Below, one piece after another: positions 23,458 to 35,873 of a stretch of DNA of 64,000 bases. Origin of the DNA: Cadophora sp. MPI-SDFR-AT-0126 (Eukaryota > Ascomycota > Leotiomycetes > Helotiales > Ploettnerulaceae). The notes below the pieces were generated by a model. The model saw only the letters and a list, made by a program, of their open reading frames with translations. It had not been told where the DNA came from and searched no databases. The position numbers were made by a program, and so were the translations under genes. Location: positions 62,001-126,000 of the forward strand of contig JAGMVK010000015.1 of assembly GCA_020747065.1 (NCBI GenBank), read 5' to 3'. Position 1 is the first letter of the stretch. Every line of letters begins with the position of its first letter.

Positions 23458-26400
23458 ATGAATGTGTGCGGCGACGACTCGTTTGGCCCTGGGGTGCAAT
23501 CATCGAATTGTCGTGGAGGTTTTGACTTTACAGGTGCGTGAAATGGGATAGAGTTTTTGCTGTTCCATGCTTACCCCACTGTAGTGTCATTCGAAGAAAG
23601 CATTCTCACGATTCTGCCCGCGGCGTGTTTCATTATCTTCACACCTCTGCGAGCAATCAGACTTTTTAAGCGCAGAATAAAAGTCAAATCAACAGTGGTC
23701 CATGCCATAAAGTTGGTACGTACTCGATCCTTGTTCTCTTTGGACACTCTTACTCACAATTTCAGTGCGCGATCGGCATTTACGCAGCCCTCCAACTTAC
23801 CCTAATTATTCTATGGTCATCCTCGGATGTTTATTTCAAGACACGACTATCCATTGCTTCGACAGTCTTGAACCTTCTCGCAGCGTTGGGGTTGGGCTTG
23901 CTTTCCCATCTCGAGCACGTGAAAGCCATCAGACCCTCCTTCGTCATAGCAGCATACCTATTCGTGTCGCTCATTTTTGATATCGCTCGTGTTAGAACAC
24001 AATGGCTACTTCCAACAAACGACGCGATAGCTGCTGTTCTCACTGCTGCTGTGGTCGTCAAACTTTTGATGCTTTTGCTTGAAACTCTGGGCAAGAGGCG
24101 CTTTCTTCTCGCTGCGTACCGTGGACTGTCACCCGAGATCACGAGCGGACTTTTCAGTCGTGGATTCTTCTGGTGGCTCAACTCCCTACTCACTAATGGC
24201 TTCAAGAATGTCTTGTCGGCCGACGATATTTTTCCGATCAACGAAAGCCTTTCTTCGCGAAAGCTATCAGATGATCTGCAGTCACGATGGGATGCGTGTG
24301 AGTCCCCCGATAATAAATCTATGAAACCACGCTGAGACTTCCAGGCGATCAGAAAAATCGGAATGCGCTCATGAGGCAGGCAATAATTGGCTTCCGTTGG
24401 AGAATTCTGTCGATAGTTTTTCCAAGACTCTGTGTCGTTGGGTTTAGCGTTGCGCAGCCTTTCTTGGTCAACGAAGCCATCAAGTTTGTAAAATCCGTGG
24501 ATGGCAATGAGAACGTCAATATCGGATACGGACTCATTGGAGCCTACACATTTGTGTATATCGGAAATGCGGTATGCACATCCAACTTCCTTTTTGTCAA
24601 GCTACTGAACGGTCTTACAGGTTGCCACTGGTTGGTATCAGCACCTTTCGTACAGGTTGATGGCGATGGTGCGGGGTGGATTGATCGGAATGATCTACCA
24701 AAAGATTACCACGTTGAAATCTGCAAATATCAACGACTCTGCAGCAATGACGTTGATGGGAACTGATGTTGAGCAAATCGCCGAAAATCTGCATCTCATT
24801 ATCACCGATCTTTGGGCCAACATACTCCAGATCGGCATTGCGATTTATCTACTTCAACGTCAGGTTGGTGCCATTTGTATCGCTCCTGTGATTCTAGCAA
24901 TAGGTAAATCCAGCCCCCTAAACCTTTACTCAGGCATAGCCACGCTGACATCTTCGGCAGTTTCGACTATGATCACCTCAAAATCCTCAAGCTATGTAAC
25001 AACGCGACAGAAAGTTTGGCTAGAGGCTATCCAGAAGAGAGTCAACTTCACGTCGGAGACCCTCGGTTCAATGAAAAGTGTCAAGATGCTTGGGCTGACT
25101 GACAAACTCGGATCGATCATGCAAACAATGCGAGAAAGAGAACTGAATTTATCGAAGAGGTTCAGACGTCTATCAAGTGGACTCATATTGATCTGTGAGT
25201 GCAGTTCTTTGAAATAGAAACCTCAACTGACATTCAAAGACAACTTCCCACACGTTTTCACGCAATTCTTTACTCTCTCTGCATATGCCATTGTGGCCAA
25301 AGTTCAGGGAAGTACTGCGCTCACAGTTGAAATGGCTGTGACAACACTGTCCATTCTCACTATACTGGACCATCCACTCTCGATGTTCTTGCTTGCCCTA
25401 CCGAAAGTCTATGTCTCATCAGGTTGCTTTCAACGGATCCAAGAATTTCTCCTCGAAAAACCAAGAATAGACCAGCGCGCTCTTGGCTCAGACGACAACT
25501 CCGATGGCCAGGTCTCCCCCTTGAATCAAACCTCATCCAGTGGCGACATCGAGCTCATGCCACCGTCCGCTTCCAAGACGCTTGCACATTCCGGGATCAT
25601 GTCTTGGAACGACCAAGTTGTCATCAAAGCCGGTGAGTTTGGTTGGACGAGTACAAAATCCGCAACTATCCACAATGCTACCCTGCAACTACCTTCTCAT
25701 GCCCGCCTCACAATGATAGTGGGCTCTGTTGGATCTGGGAAGTCAACACTGCTGAAAGGGATACTCGGCGAAACCTCGACTGCGCGTGGGTTGGTGTATG
25801 CTCGATCCGAAGAGATTGCTTTCAGCGAACAAACGCCTTGGCTCATCAACGGATCGATACGCGAAAACGTCATCGCGGAATCGGCTTACGAGGAAGGCTG
25901 GTACGATACTGTCATTCGAGCTTGTAATCTGGATATTGATATACAACACATGCCGTCTCGCGATGCGACCCTTGTGGGTAGCAAAGGAATAACTCTGAGC
26001 GGTGGACAAAAGCAGCGCCTGGTAAGCAGCAATCCCATTTACAGATCTCCACCAAGGTATGCTGATGTCATAACAGTCCATCGCCAGAGCTGTCTACTCT
26101 CGAAAGAAGCTTGCCATATTTGATGACGTTTTCAGCGGGCTTGATACAGTCACAGAACAACACGTTTTTGCTGGTGTATTCAGCAAAGATGGACTACTCG
26201 CTCAACTAGGAACAACTATAATTCTTGCTACACATGGAGGTAAGTTGCACCATGGCCCGCAGTGTCTCGCGCTCACATGACTCTAGTTCATCGGCTATCT
26301 GAAGCAGATCACATTGTGGTTCTTGGAAAGAATGGCGAGATCCTTGAGCAAGGAAGCTACAGCAGTCTTGCTATTTCTGAGGATTATGTCCAGAGTCTAG

Positions 26401-28677
26401 CCAAAAGTCAAGATGATAAGACCATCGACAGAAATGCAGAGCTAAACACTCAGCTGAGAGAGAAACTGACTATGCCCCTGCCCCAAGTTGGTCCAACAGA
26501 CTCGAGTCGACAAACTGGAGACTGGAAGGTATATGTCTATTATTCGAAATCCTTAGGCTTGTTAGGTCTCGCCGCATTCTCGGTTGTGGTTGCAGTAGAA
26601 TGTACACTCATGATGATGCAGTGTTAGTCTTCCCCAACCAATTGATTTCTCAGAACGTATGCTGACCATCCTGGAAGACCTGTGGGTGACTTGGTGGGCA
26701 GCTGATAGCCAGCGCCATCCGAATACTAGACTTGGATATTGGATCGGATTGTATGCACTTTGGAGCTTTCTAGTCGCGATTTCCATGAGTCTAGCGGTGT
26801 TCTACTTGTACGTTGTGCTGGCTGCAAAGTCATCGAACAAGCTTCATCATATCATTCTGAGGGCTGCAATGAGGCAAGTTCAAACTTCACACTACCAGTA
26901 CTCATCATTCTGATAACTGCCTCAGGGCACCGATGGCCTTTTATGCGGCGACGGAAACGGGAGAGCTTGTGAACAGGTACGACTGAAATAACCTCAAATA
27001 AATGAGGACTGCCTACTAAGCCCTGGAAAGATTTAGCCAAGACATGAGACTCGTCGACATGACTTTACCGGGCGCACTGATCAACGTCTTTTTTCGTATG
27101 AAGTTCGTCCCTGAGAATTCCAAGAGACTATTCTGACCATCTCCATAGAAATCGGCGGCACGATCGGGACGATGGCACTTGTCATTGCAGCAGTGGGATA
27201 TTTTGCCGCAGCTCTACCATTCATATTTGGAGTGCTGTATCTGGTCCAAAGATTCTACCTTCGGACTTCCCGACAACTTCGTTTACTCGAGTAGGTAACC
27301 TCATCTGTGGTAACAGATCCATCCTGACATGCCTTTCACAGAATCGAGACGAAAGCACCCATATTCTCACATTTCATGGAAACGCTCAGCGGTCTTGTGA
27401 CCATCAGAGCGTTTGGTTGGACAGAAGCCTACAAGAATAAGAACCTCCGCCTGCTCGATGCATCCCAGAAACCATATTACTTGCTCCTCTGTATCCAGCG
27501 CTGGCTTACTTTGGTCTTGGACTTGATCGTTGCTGGCATAGCGATATTGCTTATTCTCTTGGCAGTGTTTCTGCGCCACAATATCAGTCCCGGTTTGTTG
27601 GGTATTGCTTTGGTGCAAGTTACTAGTCTTGGACAGACTCTCGCCAATCTGATCATGCAATGGACGACGCTGGAGACATCCTTAGGTGCCGTTGCTCGGA
27701 TAAAGAGCTTCTCGGAGGATACTCCAAGTGAGCTGTTAGCAGGTGAAAATGAAATGCCGGATGCACAGTGGCCAGCTCAAGGGCATTTGACTTTTGAAGG
27801 AGTCTCTGCCAGCTATGGGTACGGATATGCCAATTCACTTCTACTGAGGTACTAATTGTGCGCAGCTCCCACACAGCTCCCGTGCTCAACAACATCAACA
27901 TGTCAGTATTGCCAGGTCAGAAGATTGGCATTTGCGGCAGAACCGGAAGGTAGGCTCTCTCCTATGCTCCGTTGACCTCCAGATAGGCTGACTCCTCGAC
28001 AGTGGAAAGAGTTCCTTCATCTCGTCAATCCTTCGCATGGTTGAACTGAGCTCCGGCAAGATAACACTCGACGGCCACGACCTCTCCACCATCCCCCGCC
28101 CTCTTATCCGCCAGAGACTAATCTGCCTCACCCAAGAACCCTTCCTCTTTACCGGCTCCATCCGACTGAATGCCGATCCATTAGGTGAAGCAGATGATAG
28201 AGAGATCGTAGCCGCGATACAGAAAGTGGGACTTTGGGATGTGATTGCTGCGAAGGTTGAAGGGGGGAAAGAAGCAGCGGTTGTGGCACTTGATGCTGTC
28301 ATGGATGAGAACTTCCTCTCGCATGGCCAGAGACAACTATTTTGCCTAGCTAGAGCGATGTTAAGGAAGAGCTCGGTACTGATACTTGACGAGCCGACGA
28401 GCAGGTGTGTTTTACCCCCACTTGATCCCACACATGATACAGATGCTGACAGTTGAGAAGCGTCGACGTCAAGACTGATGCGCAGATGCAGAAGATCATC
28501 CGCTCGGAATTCAAGAATCATACTATCATCATGATCGCGCATCGATTGGACAGCCTGCTTGATTTTGATCGCGTTGCTGTTCTGAACAAAGGGGATTTGG
28601 TCGAGTTTGGCGAGCCGAGAGTTTTGCTTGAGAATGAGGGTAGTGCGTTTTGGAAGCTGTATCACGCTTCTTCTTGA
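23458..28677 (+). CDS. ABC transporter, ABCC (multidrug-resistance-associated) subfamily, full length
   Basis: Seventeen exons, all phase-checked, give 1465 residues: TMD0, then TMD1-NBD1-TMD2-NBD2. Exon boundaries: 23458-23533, 23585-23715, 23766-24297, 24345-24571, 24621-24903, 24961-25194, 25240-26021, 26077-26239, 26287-26622, 26678-26873, 26926-26976, 27031-27095, 27149-27290, 27342-27818, 27866-27949, 28003-28404, 28461-28677. NBD1 has Walker A GSVGSGKST, signature LSGGQKQRL and Walker B LAIFDDVFSGLD, with Asp where a catalytic Glu is usual, as in ABCC proteins. NBD2 has GRTGSGKSS split by an intron, LSHGQRQLF (His in place of the usual Val) and LILDEPTSSVD. The intron after exon 10 is GC-AG (ATGAG|GCAAGT). 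Such pumps export conjugates, toxins or metabolites from the plasma or vacuolar membrane. It marks the right edge of the candidate cluster. Confidence 0.95.
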
Positions 28678-29309
28678 TTCATATCGGCTCGGAATCGGGT
28701 GAAAATAATTTTGATTGGAAACCAATTACTCTTAGGAATTCTTCAATTCATGGACATTTGGACAATCTCTATTGCCTTCTTTGTTTACATCCATTTGTCA
28801 CGTCTCGCTTAGACTCGCTTCAATACTGGTCAAATATCAAAGCTAGGAGAAGGAACAAGTCTATGCCTTGAGAGCAGCATGAAAAGCATCGGTATTACTG
28901 TACAAATATTCCTTCAACCTCGTCGACTTTCCAACGAACTTACTGACCTGTTCCATAGCAACCTGACTCCCACCAATCCTCTGCCAAAGTTGCATAGCGA
29001 TCGCAGGGCTCGTACTCCTAGCCTCATTAATATTCAAGCTATTCTACCCAATGTGCTCTGGGACTCTACAAACACTGCGTGTCTCAGTATCTTTGTTTTG
29101 ATCCTTGGCAAGGGAAAAAGAATCTGGTTTCGCTCAAACGAGCCCCTGAATGCTTGACTTCAGCTGGAGACTGTCACACAAGGTCAAAAGCTGAGTATCT
29201 CGCCGTTGCCTCTAAGTTAAAGGGATAAAACACCCAACTCAACAATTCATGCATCATAAATCATTCATTGCCGACCATCTAAGTCATCTGCAACAAAGCA
29301 CTTTTACGT
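28678..29309. other. Intergenic region
   Basis: 632 bp between the 3' ends of the convergent ABC transporter and glutamyl-tRNA synthetase genes. No further gene is supported. Confidence 0.5.
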
Positions 29310-31239
29310 CTATTTCGTCTTGCCAGTAGGAATTCCAAATAAGACCACAGGCTTACCAGCCGCCGCCGGCTTATCAACTCTATAAAAGCCCTTCCGCTCA
29401 AGCTGGATGATATCATCCTCCTTCAAATCCTTGACATTCTCGTCACAGAGCTGGGGTACCATGGTTGCGGAGTCCTTGTTGACGAAATCCTCCCAGTTGT
29501 CCTCCTCCTCCAACTTGTCCTTGGTGAATAGATGGTCGAACTCCCATACCTCGGCCGGGACAAGCTCCTGTCCATCGGTGGAGAGCCAAGTTACTTTCTT
29601 CTCAGTCTTCTTGAAGTCGCCCTCAAGATGGAGTTCGAGCTCGATATCCGTGATGGGACTCGATCCGTTGATCTTTCGGACAAACACATTACCCCAGCCC
29701 ATAAGGGTGATTTCCTCGCCTTCCTTGAAAAGCTTCACATCCTCCTGATCCAGAATCAGATGTTTGCTAAATGCTACCTTTTTGGTGCCAACGGCAGGAT
29801 TCTTGGCGTGTTTGGCCCTATCCTCAGTATATGATTTCTCTGGTCCATTGGTGATAACAGCCTTCACTGCGTCCTTCTCGGCAACGCCAGTGTGTCGTGG
29901 CGCAATAGGATCGATCTCCTTCTTATTCGAGGCCCAGAAATTCGTCCAATCCATCACCACAATGTTCCGACTTGGGCCTTGCTTCAGAATGAAATCTCGT
30001 AGTGCTGAAATCGTCATCCCGTGTCTTCGAACCCCTCGGATGGTAGGCATACGGGGATCGTCCCAGCCCCAAACAGTCCCAGAATCTACCAGCTTCGTCA
30101 ACTTTCGCTTCGAGAGAACAGTTCGAATGAAGTTCATTCTTGCAAAGTCCCACATGTGAACTTGTCGGAGCTTAAGCGTATCAAGGAACCACTGATATTG
30201 AGGATTTCGGTCGGTATACTCGGTCGTTCTCAGAGCATGGGTAACACCTTCCAAGGAATCCACAATCGGGCAAGCAAAGTCGTAGGTAGGGTACATCTTC
30301 CATGCAGTGCCGGTTCGGTGATGAGGTGTCTCCACATTGCAACGATAGATGACTGGGTCACGCATTGCTTTGTTTGGATTGTCAACAGACATCTTTGCGC
30401 GAATGCAGTATTTCCGTCCAAGATCGGATCCCTCCTTCATGCTCTCGAAAATTGCCAAGTTCTCCTCCACACTCTTGTCGCGATTCTTGCTAGCAATGCC
30501 GTTCATTCTCTCAGCACGCATGGTCTCCTGATCCGTGTCATCTGCGTAGGCGTGGCCCTCCTTTATCATGCGAATACCATATTGGTACAGCTCCTCGAGA
30601 TAGTCACTGGTGTAGCTTGTCTTATCCGGTTTGATTCCAACCATCTTGAGATCCTCCACGATCGAGTCTTGATACTCCTGCTTCTCTTTTGAGGGGTTTG
30701 TGTCGTCAAATCGAAGGAGTAACGTGCCTTTGTAGAGCTCGTGTGCGAAGTAATCATTCAGAAGTGCAGCTTTGATATGTCCAATGTGCAGGTATCCACT
30801 GCCTCGAATTAGCAAATGGTAAGGCGGACTAGAGCAAAGATACTCACGATGGCTCAGGTGGGAATCTAGTGACAACGCCCTTCTCAACATCCTGCAAAGC
30901 CATGTTATAGCTTGCACCCGCTCTACTTTGAACGGCCTTCTTTGCCTTCTCGGCCTCATCTTTCGCCTTGATCTCCTGCTGAATCTCTGGGTGAGTTTGT
31001 TCAACGTAGCTAAACCATCTCCCAACATTGACCAGAGTCCCCCTCTTCAAAGCAGCTGCGGCGACTCTGTTGGTTCGAATGGCAATCCAAATATCGGTAT
31101 CTGCTTGGCTGAGCGAGTATCCGTCGACGTAGGTTCTGAGAGTGAGATGTTTGTCGAGAGCAGTAAGATGAGGCTCAATAGCTTTGAAATCTAATGCTGA
31201 CAGACTGGCAGCAAGCTGCGATACCTCGTGCGGCTTCAT
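29310..31239 (-). CDS. GUS1: Glutamyl-tRNA synthetase, cytosolic (eukaryotic type)
   Basis: Two exons (31239-30848, 30798-29310) give 626 residues. Residues 1-115 form a GST-like N-terminal domain used in yeast to bind Arc1. The class I catalytic core begins [20 protein letters not shown] with the HIGH motif; the intron falls inside it (after EPS) and splicing restores it. The KMSKS equivalent is LSKRKLTKLV. GWDDPRMPTIRGVRRHGM and the two C-terminal beta-barrels (anticodon binding) follow. It charges tRNA-Glu in the cytosol. The eukaryotic GluRS/GlnRS layout and the GST-like head fit GluRS rather than GlnRS. It is head-to-head with mitochondrial uL1, 211 bp apart. Confidence 0.95.
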
Positions 31240-31450
31240 TCTTGCTGTGTTATGGTGTGAGCAAACGGCAGGAAGGTGTGTGTTGGAGGGGTTTTAACAT
31301 TTTGGCGGGATGCACTCTCTGAGTCAAATCGGACTGCATTGGTGGAGCAGGGATGTTGAGCGCTAGTACGGAATGAGACCTTGAATTTATGTCGATGTCG
31401 ATGTCTCGCGATCTCAAGAACACAGCAGAACAACCACCAACATCCTCGCC
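31240..31450. promoter_or_regulatory. Short bidirectional promoter of GluRS and mitochondrial uL1
   Basis: Only 211 bp separate the start codons of two translation genes on opposite strands, so both promoters must share it. No TATA box is evident. Confidence 0.6.
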
Positions 31451-32465
31451 ATGGCGACAGCAAGACCATGTCTGGCTCAACTGAGCAGCTTATGTTTAGC
31501 ATCGAGTCGACCGGCATCTGCGAAAATTTCCGCGAGGTTCATCAGCACAACAGCCATTCTGGCAGCTCGAGGACCCAACGCTGCCAAAATCCTTTCGAAG
31601 CAGGACAAGGCGAAGCTGAACAAGGGGGGGAGTTCGAATCCTCAGAAGAACAAAAAGAAGGGCGAGGAGACGAAGAAGAAAAAGAAGGCGCGGACGACGT
31701 ACATTCAATATGATCAGCGAGATGCCGATCAATTCTCTCTGTGCGATGCTATGCGGTATGTTTGAAGGACTGTCATCGATGGACCTAACTGATGAAGTAT
31801 ATAGATACATACGGGCTTTCGAGGTTGGACAGAAACCAACATCGGTCAAATACGAGATGCACCTGAAGTTCAAGTCCCTGAAGAATGGTCCAGTGGTGCG
31901 GAATCGACTACGGCTTCCGCATCCTGTCAAAACCGACGTCCGAATATGTGTCATTTGCCCGCCAGATTCGAAGTACGCTAAAGAAGCTCTATCGGCAGGA
32001 GCTACATTGGTAGGAGAGGACGAGATCTTTGAGGCTGTGAAGGATGGACGGATCGAATTTGACAGATGTATCTGCCAGACGGATTCCTTGGACAAGATGA
32101 ACAAGGCTGGGTTGGGCAGATTCCTTGGACCGAAAGGTTTGATGCCCAGTACCAAGCTGGGAACTGTGGTCAAGGATCCAGCTGCGATGTTGAAGGATTT
32201 GATTGGGGGTGCGGAATACAGAGAGCGTCTGGGTGTGGTGCGGATGGCCGTCGGACAATTAGGGTTCACGCCCGAGGAGATGCAAAGGAACATCAAGGCT
32301 TTTATTGAGGCCGTGAAGAAAGATATGGCCAATTTGAGCGACAAGATCAACAAGGAGTTGGCTGAGGTGGTGTTGAGTTCGACCAATGCTCCAGGGTTTC
32401 CTCTCAATGGAGAGTTCAGATCTTTGGATTCAGACATCACCCCGAGGGATTTGTCAACCTCATAG
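31451..32465 (+). CDS. MRPL1: Mitochondrial large-subunit ribosomal protein uL1m
   Basis: Two exons (31451-31755, 31805-32465) give 321 residues. The N-terminus is a mitochondrial presequence rich in Ser, Arg and Ala (ASSRPASAKISARFISTT), followed by a Lys-rich linker. The uL1 fold follows: RAFEVGQKPTSVKYEM, the Rossmann-like domain II (VRICVICPPDSKYAKEA) and the signature GLGRFLGPKGLMPSTKLGTV. Splicing at ATGCG|GTATGT joins DAMRYIRAFEVG. The protein would bind 23S-type rRNA at the L1 stalk of the mitoribosome. Length agrees with fungal uL1m. Confidence 0.93.
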
Positions 32466-32622
32466 CATGTATGATTGTAGAAATTAGATGTATCATATTT
32501 CTTCTTTGGTTTCCGTGTAGAGGTTTTACTTCTACGCCAACAAAGTCTTCTGGAGTGTAGCTTGAAGTGCCTTTTCCCATGTTTCTGAACTCCAACGCCA
32601 TGCTACAGACTAAATCAGAGCG

Positions 32623-33489
32623 CTATTTTGATTGCAGATCCTTCAACACCTTCACCGCGTCTCCACTGGCCCCGAATTCTCGATAGATGCTCAAGATCTT
32701 GATCAACCTCGTCTTTCCGCTCTCGCCTATAACAGCAGTCTGCTTCAATGCCGTGCTGAGATCGAGGAGAATGGTATTCCTGACCCTGATAATCCTCGAC
32801 TGCTGAGCAACAATAAAAGGATGCTCTTTTCCAATATTCTCCGTCAGAGCTTCAACTCGTCGACAATCAACCACAAGCCGTTGGAGTTTCTTAGTACTAG
32901 TGCCACCGACAGCACCATCCATAGCCAGCTCCTCATCCTCCTCATCCTCATCCTCACTATCACTCCACGAGTCCTCCTGACTCCCGTCGACCGTCTTCCC
33001 TAGCGACGCAACCATCAACCTATCTTCCAACTCCTCCAACCTCTCATCCACCTCCAATAACTTCCTCCCCAACGCAATCTCCCTACTCACCCCCCTCTTC
33101 TCCCCCAACAACCCCTCCACCTCCCCCCTCCTCTCCCTCACCTTCCCCCTCACATCCTCCACCCCCCTCTTAAACCCCAAGAGTCCCACCCTCACATCCT
33201 CGACCTTCTCCTCGCCGCCTTTCAAATCCGAGCCTAAGCTGAGGAACTGCTCGTAATTGGTGTTGACGAGATCGAGCAGTTCTTTGGAGAGCGCTTGTGA
33301 GCGTTCTCGTAGGTCGGAACGTAAGTCTTCGAGTGTTTGGTGCCGGTCTGAGAGCGTGGATAGGTAGGCTGGGGCGGAGAAGGTGGGCGCGAGGAAGTCG
33401 CTGCGGGGGAGGGCTTCCGGATAGGGGAGGTTGTCTTCGTCGTCTGAGGAGACGGAGCCAGAGGCGCCCCCAAAGTAGAATTTGCTCAT
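32623..33489 (-). CDS. COG2: Conserved oligomeric Golgi complex subunit 2
   Basis: A single-exon frame of 288 residues starting MSKFYFGGASGSVSSDDE. It carries the COG2 N-terminal domain: LPRSDFLAPTFSAPAYLS followed by LSDRHQTLEDLRSDL and a long helical coiled-coil region (ELLDLVNTNYEQFLSLGSDL). An acidic insert (SWSDSEDEDEEDEE) precedes the last third, which ends EFGASGDAVKVLKDLQSK. Fungal COG2 proteins are short and consist mainly of this domain, so the length is normal. COG tethers retrograde vesicles at the Golgi. Codon use in the middle is very C-rich (CTCCTCC runs on the plus strand), giving spurious antisense frames. Confidence 0.88.
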   Translation of the reverse strand: MSKFYFGGASGSVSSDDEDNLPYPEALPRSDFLAPTFSAPAYLSTLSDRHQTLEDLRSDLRERSQALSKELLDLVNTNYEQFLSLGSDLKGGEEKVEDVRVGLLGFKRGVEDVRGKVRERRGEVEGLLGEKRGVSREIALGRKLLEVDERLEELEDRLMVASLGKTVDGSQEDSWSDSEDEDEEDEELAMDGAVGGTSTKKLQRLVVDCRRVEALTENIGKEHPFIVAQQSRIIRVRNTILLDLSTALKQTAVIGESGKTRLIKILSIYREFGASGDAVKVLKDLQSK

Positions 33490-34586
33490 TTTGATTTGTG
33501 CTCCCCACTCTGTGAGATGCTGGCCTTCTCAATGACCGTCCTTGGGAAATATGATTCGAGCCGTAACTTGTCACGTGGCAACTTTGTTTAATTGACTCCA
33601 GACCCGAAGGCTCGCAGGTTTGAATGCAGTATCGAATCGTAGGTTTTCGTCTGGCTGTAGTTCATTCAAGTAGTAGTTGAATGGGGTGTGTGTGCTTGTG
33701 TAGAAGTGAACACAAGCGTTTAGTTTTTGTTTGGTGACCATGTTAAGAAGAGCTTCATTCGTCACATATCAAAATGCTTTAGCTTGGCACGATTATCTTA
33801 TCAGATCCTTCGGATCACTCAAGGGAGAGAAGACGCAATTATGAATTTAATTTCTGCCCTGCGCTAAACAATGACAATCTACTTATCACTCCAGCTTGAT
33901 TTTCTTTGCGTATGCTAAATCCGACCCCTCTAACTTCAAATTCAATGCTTTGTCTGTAGTTCTAACTACACTTCTTGATTCGAAGTTGTCTTCGCTTACC
34001 TTCGCTCACTCCCAACCTCGAGTTCAAATAACTCAAGCAAATCTAGCATTCGCCAAGCAAGCCTGTCAATACATCAAAATTCACACCTATCGGCCAATTC
34101 CGTCCCAAAAATCAAACAGTTCTCGGATCAATTCGCTTCATACAGACAACCGGAGGACCCCTCCTCTCAAAGTCTTATCTTCCTCCACGTGCCTTTCTAC
34201 CCGCCAAGGACCTTCTCCATCCAGCATAGCTTTCCCCAGCCACCAGAGGATGCTGGTCTCCCAAGCCCCAGTTCCTGCACACCTCAAGCTTCCGATGGGC
34301 CATGATCTCATTCCGCGCATGGGACAATTCACTGGTTCTGGGAAGTCGCCCGCTGCAGGCCAATTGAATTGCCCGTGTACCTGCACGTAGCAAAACATCT
34401 GGGATTAACAGCTGTCATAGTCTACCGATTGCCCCGATGGAGAAGGTCAAGCCTGATGATCGCCGGCTGTTGACAGGATGGAGAAAGAAGCTATATAGCT
34501 TCCAGAAGATTTTGTTTCTTTCGCTTTTTGGCTTCTCCTGCCTGTTCTTTACGGTTAATTTTTACTGTAATTTCGTATCAATCAAG
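33490..34586. other. Intergenic region
   Basis: About 1.1 kb between COG2 and the RNase T2 gene. Frames at 33896-34390 (+) and its complement have no domain resemblance. In-frame upstream codons from 34437 precede the RNase start but lack secretory character. Confidence 0.45.
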
Positions 34587-35665
34587 ATGCTCTTCAGTAG
34601 GATCTCGGTCCTTGCGTCGACGTTAGCTATTTCTCAAGCACAACTGTATCCTGGCCAGAGCAATCTGAACCACACTTGCCAGCTACGTATGTCCTTATGA
34701 TTCCCAGTTCTTTTCAGTTGAAATATCAATCTAACAATTTTTTTAGAAACTCCATTTCTGTCTTGTTCTGCCAATGCGTATCCGAATGTGACGGATTCCT
34801 GCTGTACAGAAACATATGGAGGGTTAGTTCTCAGCACCCAGTTCTGGGATACCTACACGGGTCTTGAATCAGAAGGACAAGTGCTTCCTGTAAACACTTG
34901 GACACTTCACGGTCTGTGGCCTGACTTTTGTAATGGCTCTTACACCCAGTATTGTGATCTGAGGTTTGTCGCCCTCGACCTGACGATGAAGCAGTACTGA
35001 CTGAGTTCTGAAGTCGTCAATACGATCCCCTCCCGAGTCCCAACACCACGACCGGGAAGCCAGATGGAAAACCCGTCATCCCATATACGGGACCCAGCAT
35101 CGGGACTTTCCTTGAACCCTTCGGAAAGTTCGACCTGCTCGCCTACATGAACAAATACTGGATCGCCCAAAACCAACCCAACGGCGACTTCTGGGGGCAC
35201 GAATTCTCCAAACACGCAACCTGCTTCTCAACATTCGAGATACCATGCTATGGCCCAATGTACCAGAACCACAGCGAAGTGGTCGATTTCTTCGAGACCG
35301 CCATATCGTACTACCAAAACCTGCCGACTTACGGCTGGCTGTCAGCTGCTGACATTCGGCCAAGCAACTCGACGAAATACAGCTTGAGTGAGTTACAAGG
35401 CGCGTTGGTGGACGGTTTTGGTGCACTGCCGTATATTGGGTGTTCTGGCCCAAGATTCAATGAGACGGCGAAGGGGAATGGGACGTTGGATAATGGGAGG
35501 ACGGTGTTGAGCGAGGTGTGGTATTATTACCATGTTTTTGGACGGGTGCAGAGGAATCAGGCGGTGCCAGTCAACGCGAGTATCAATGGGGGAAGTGTGA
35601 GTAGTTGTGCTAAGGCTGAGAGGGCATTGAGTTATTATGAGAGAACGGATGGAAGTGAGAAATAG
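34587..35665 (+). CDS. Secreted ribonuclease T2
   Basis: Three exons (34587-34686, 34747-34963, 35014-35665) give 322 residues. The start chosen, MLFSRISVLASTLAISQAQ, is a clean signal peptide; an in-frame ATG at 34437 would bury it behind 50 residues and is less likely. Both catalytic segments are intact: CAS1 as WTLHGLWPDFC and CAS2 as FWGHEFSKHATC, each with its histidine. Several Cys (SCCTET, SKHATC, GCSGPR) fit the disulphides of the family, and N-glycosylation sequons are present. The enzyme cleaves single-stranded RNA outside the cell or in the vacuole. The second intron has donor AG|GTTTGT and acceptor TCTGAAG. Confidence 0.93.
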
Positions 35666-35873
35666 ATTCGCGGTATGTGAGGGGGGAACAATGAGAAAAT
35701 GACTTGATGGCTCAAAAATTCCGTTCCTTATCCATATTCAACGTCTCTGCTGTGGCTGGAGCCTAGATTTTCCATCTAATTGTAGGGACCTCACATAATT
35801 GCACACAATTTCCTCCAGAATTGGGCTTTTCGTCCCAGGTTTTGGCGGTTTCTTCATACATGCCTCCACCACT

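Noticed and set aside
31601..31650. GTTCGAATCC, resembling a tRNA B box
   Set aside because: It lies inside the uL1m coding exon and has no matching A box or cloverleaf.
33170..33574. Long antisense and alternate frames over COG2
   Set aside because: They follow from the C-rich codon use of COG2, which has the recognisable family sequence.
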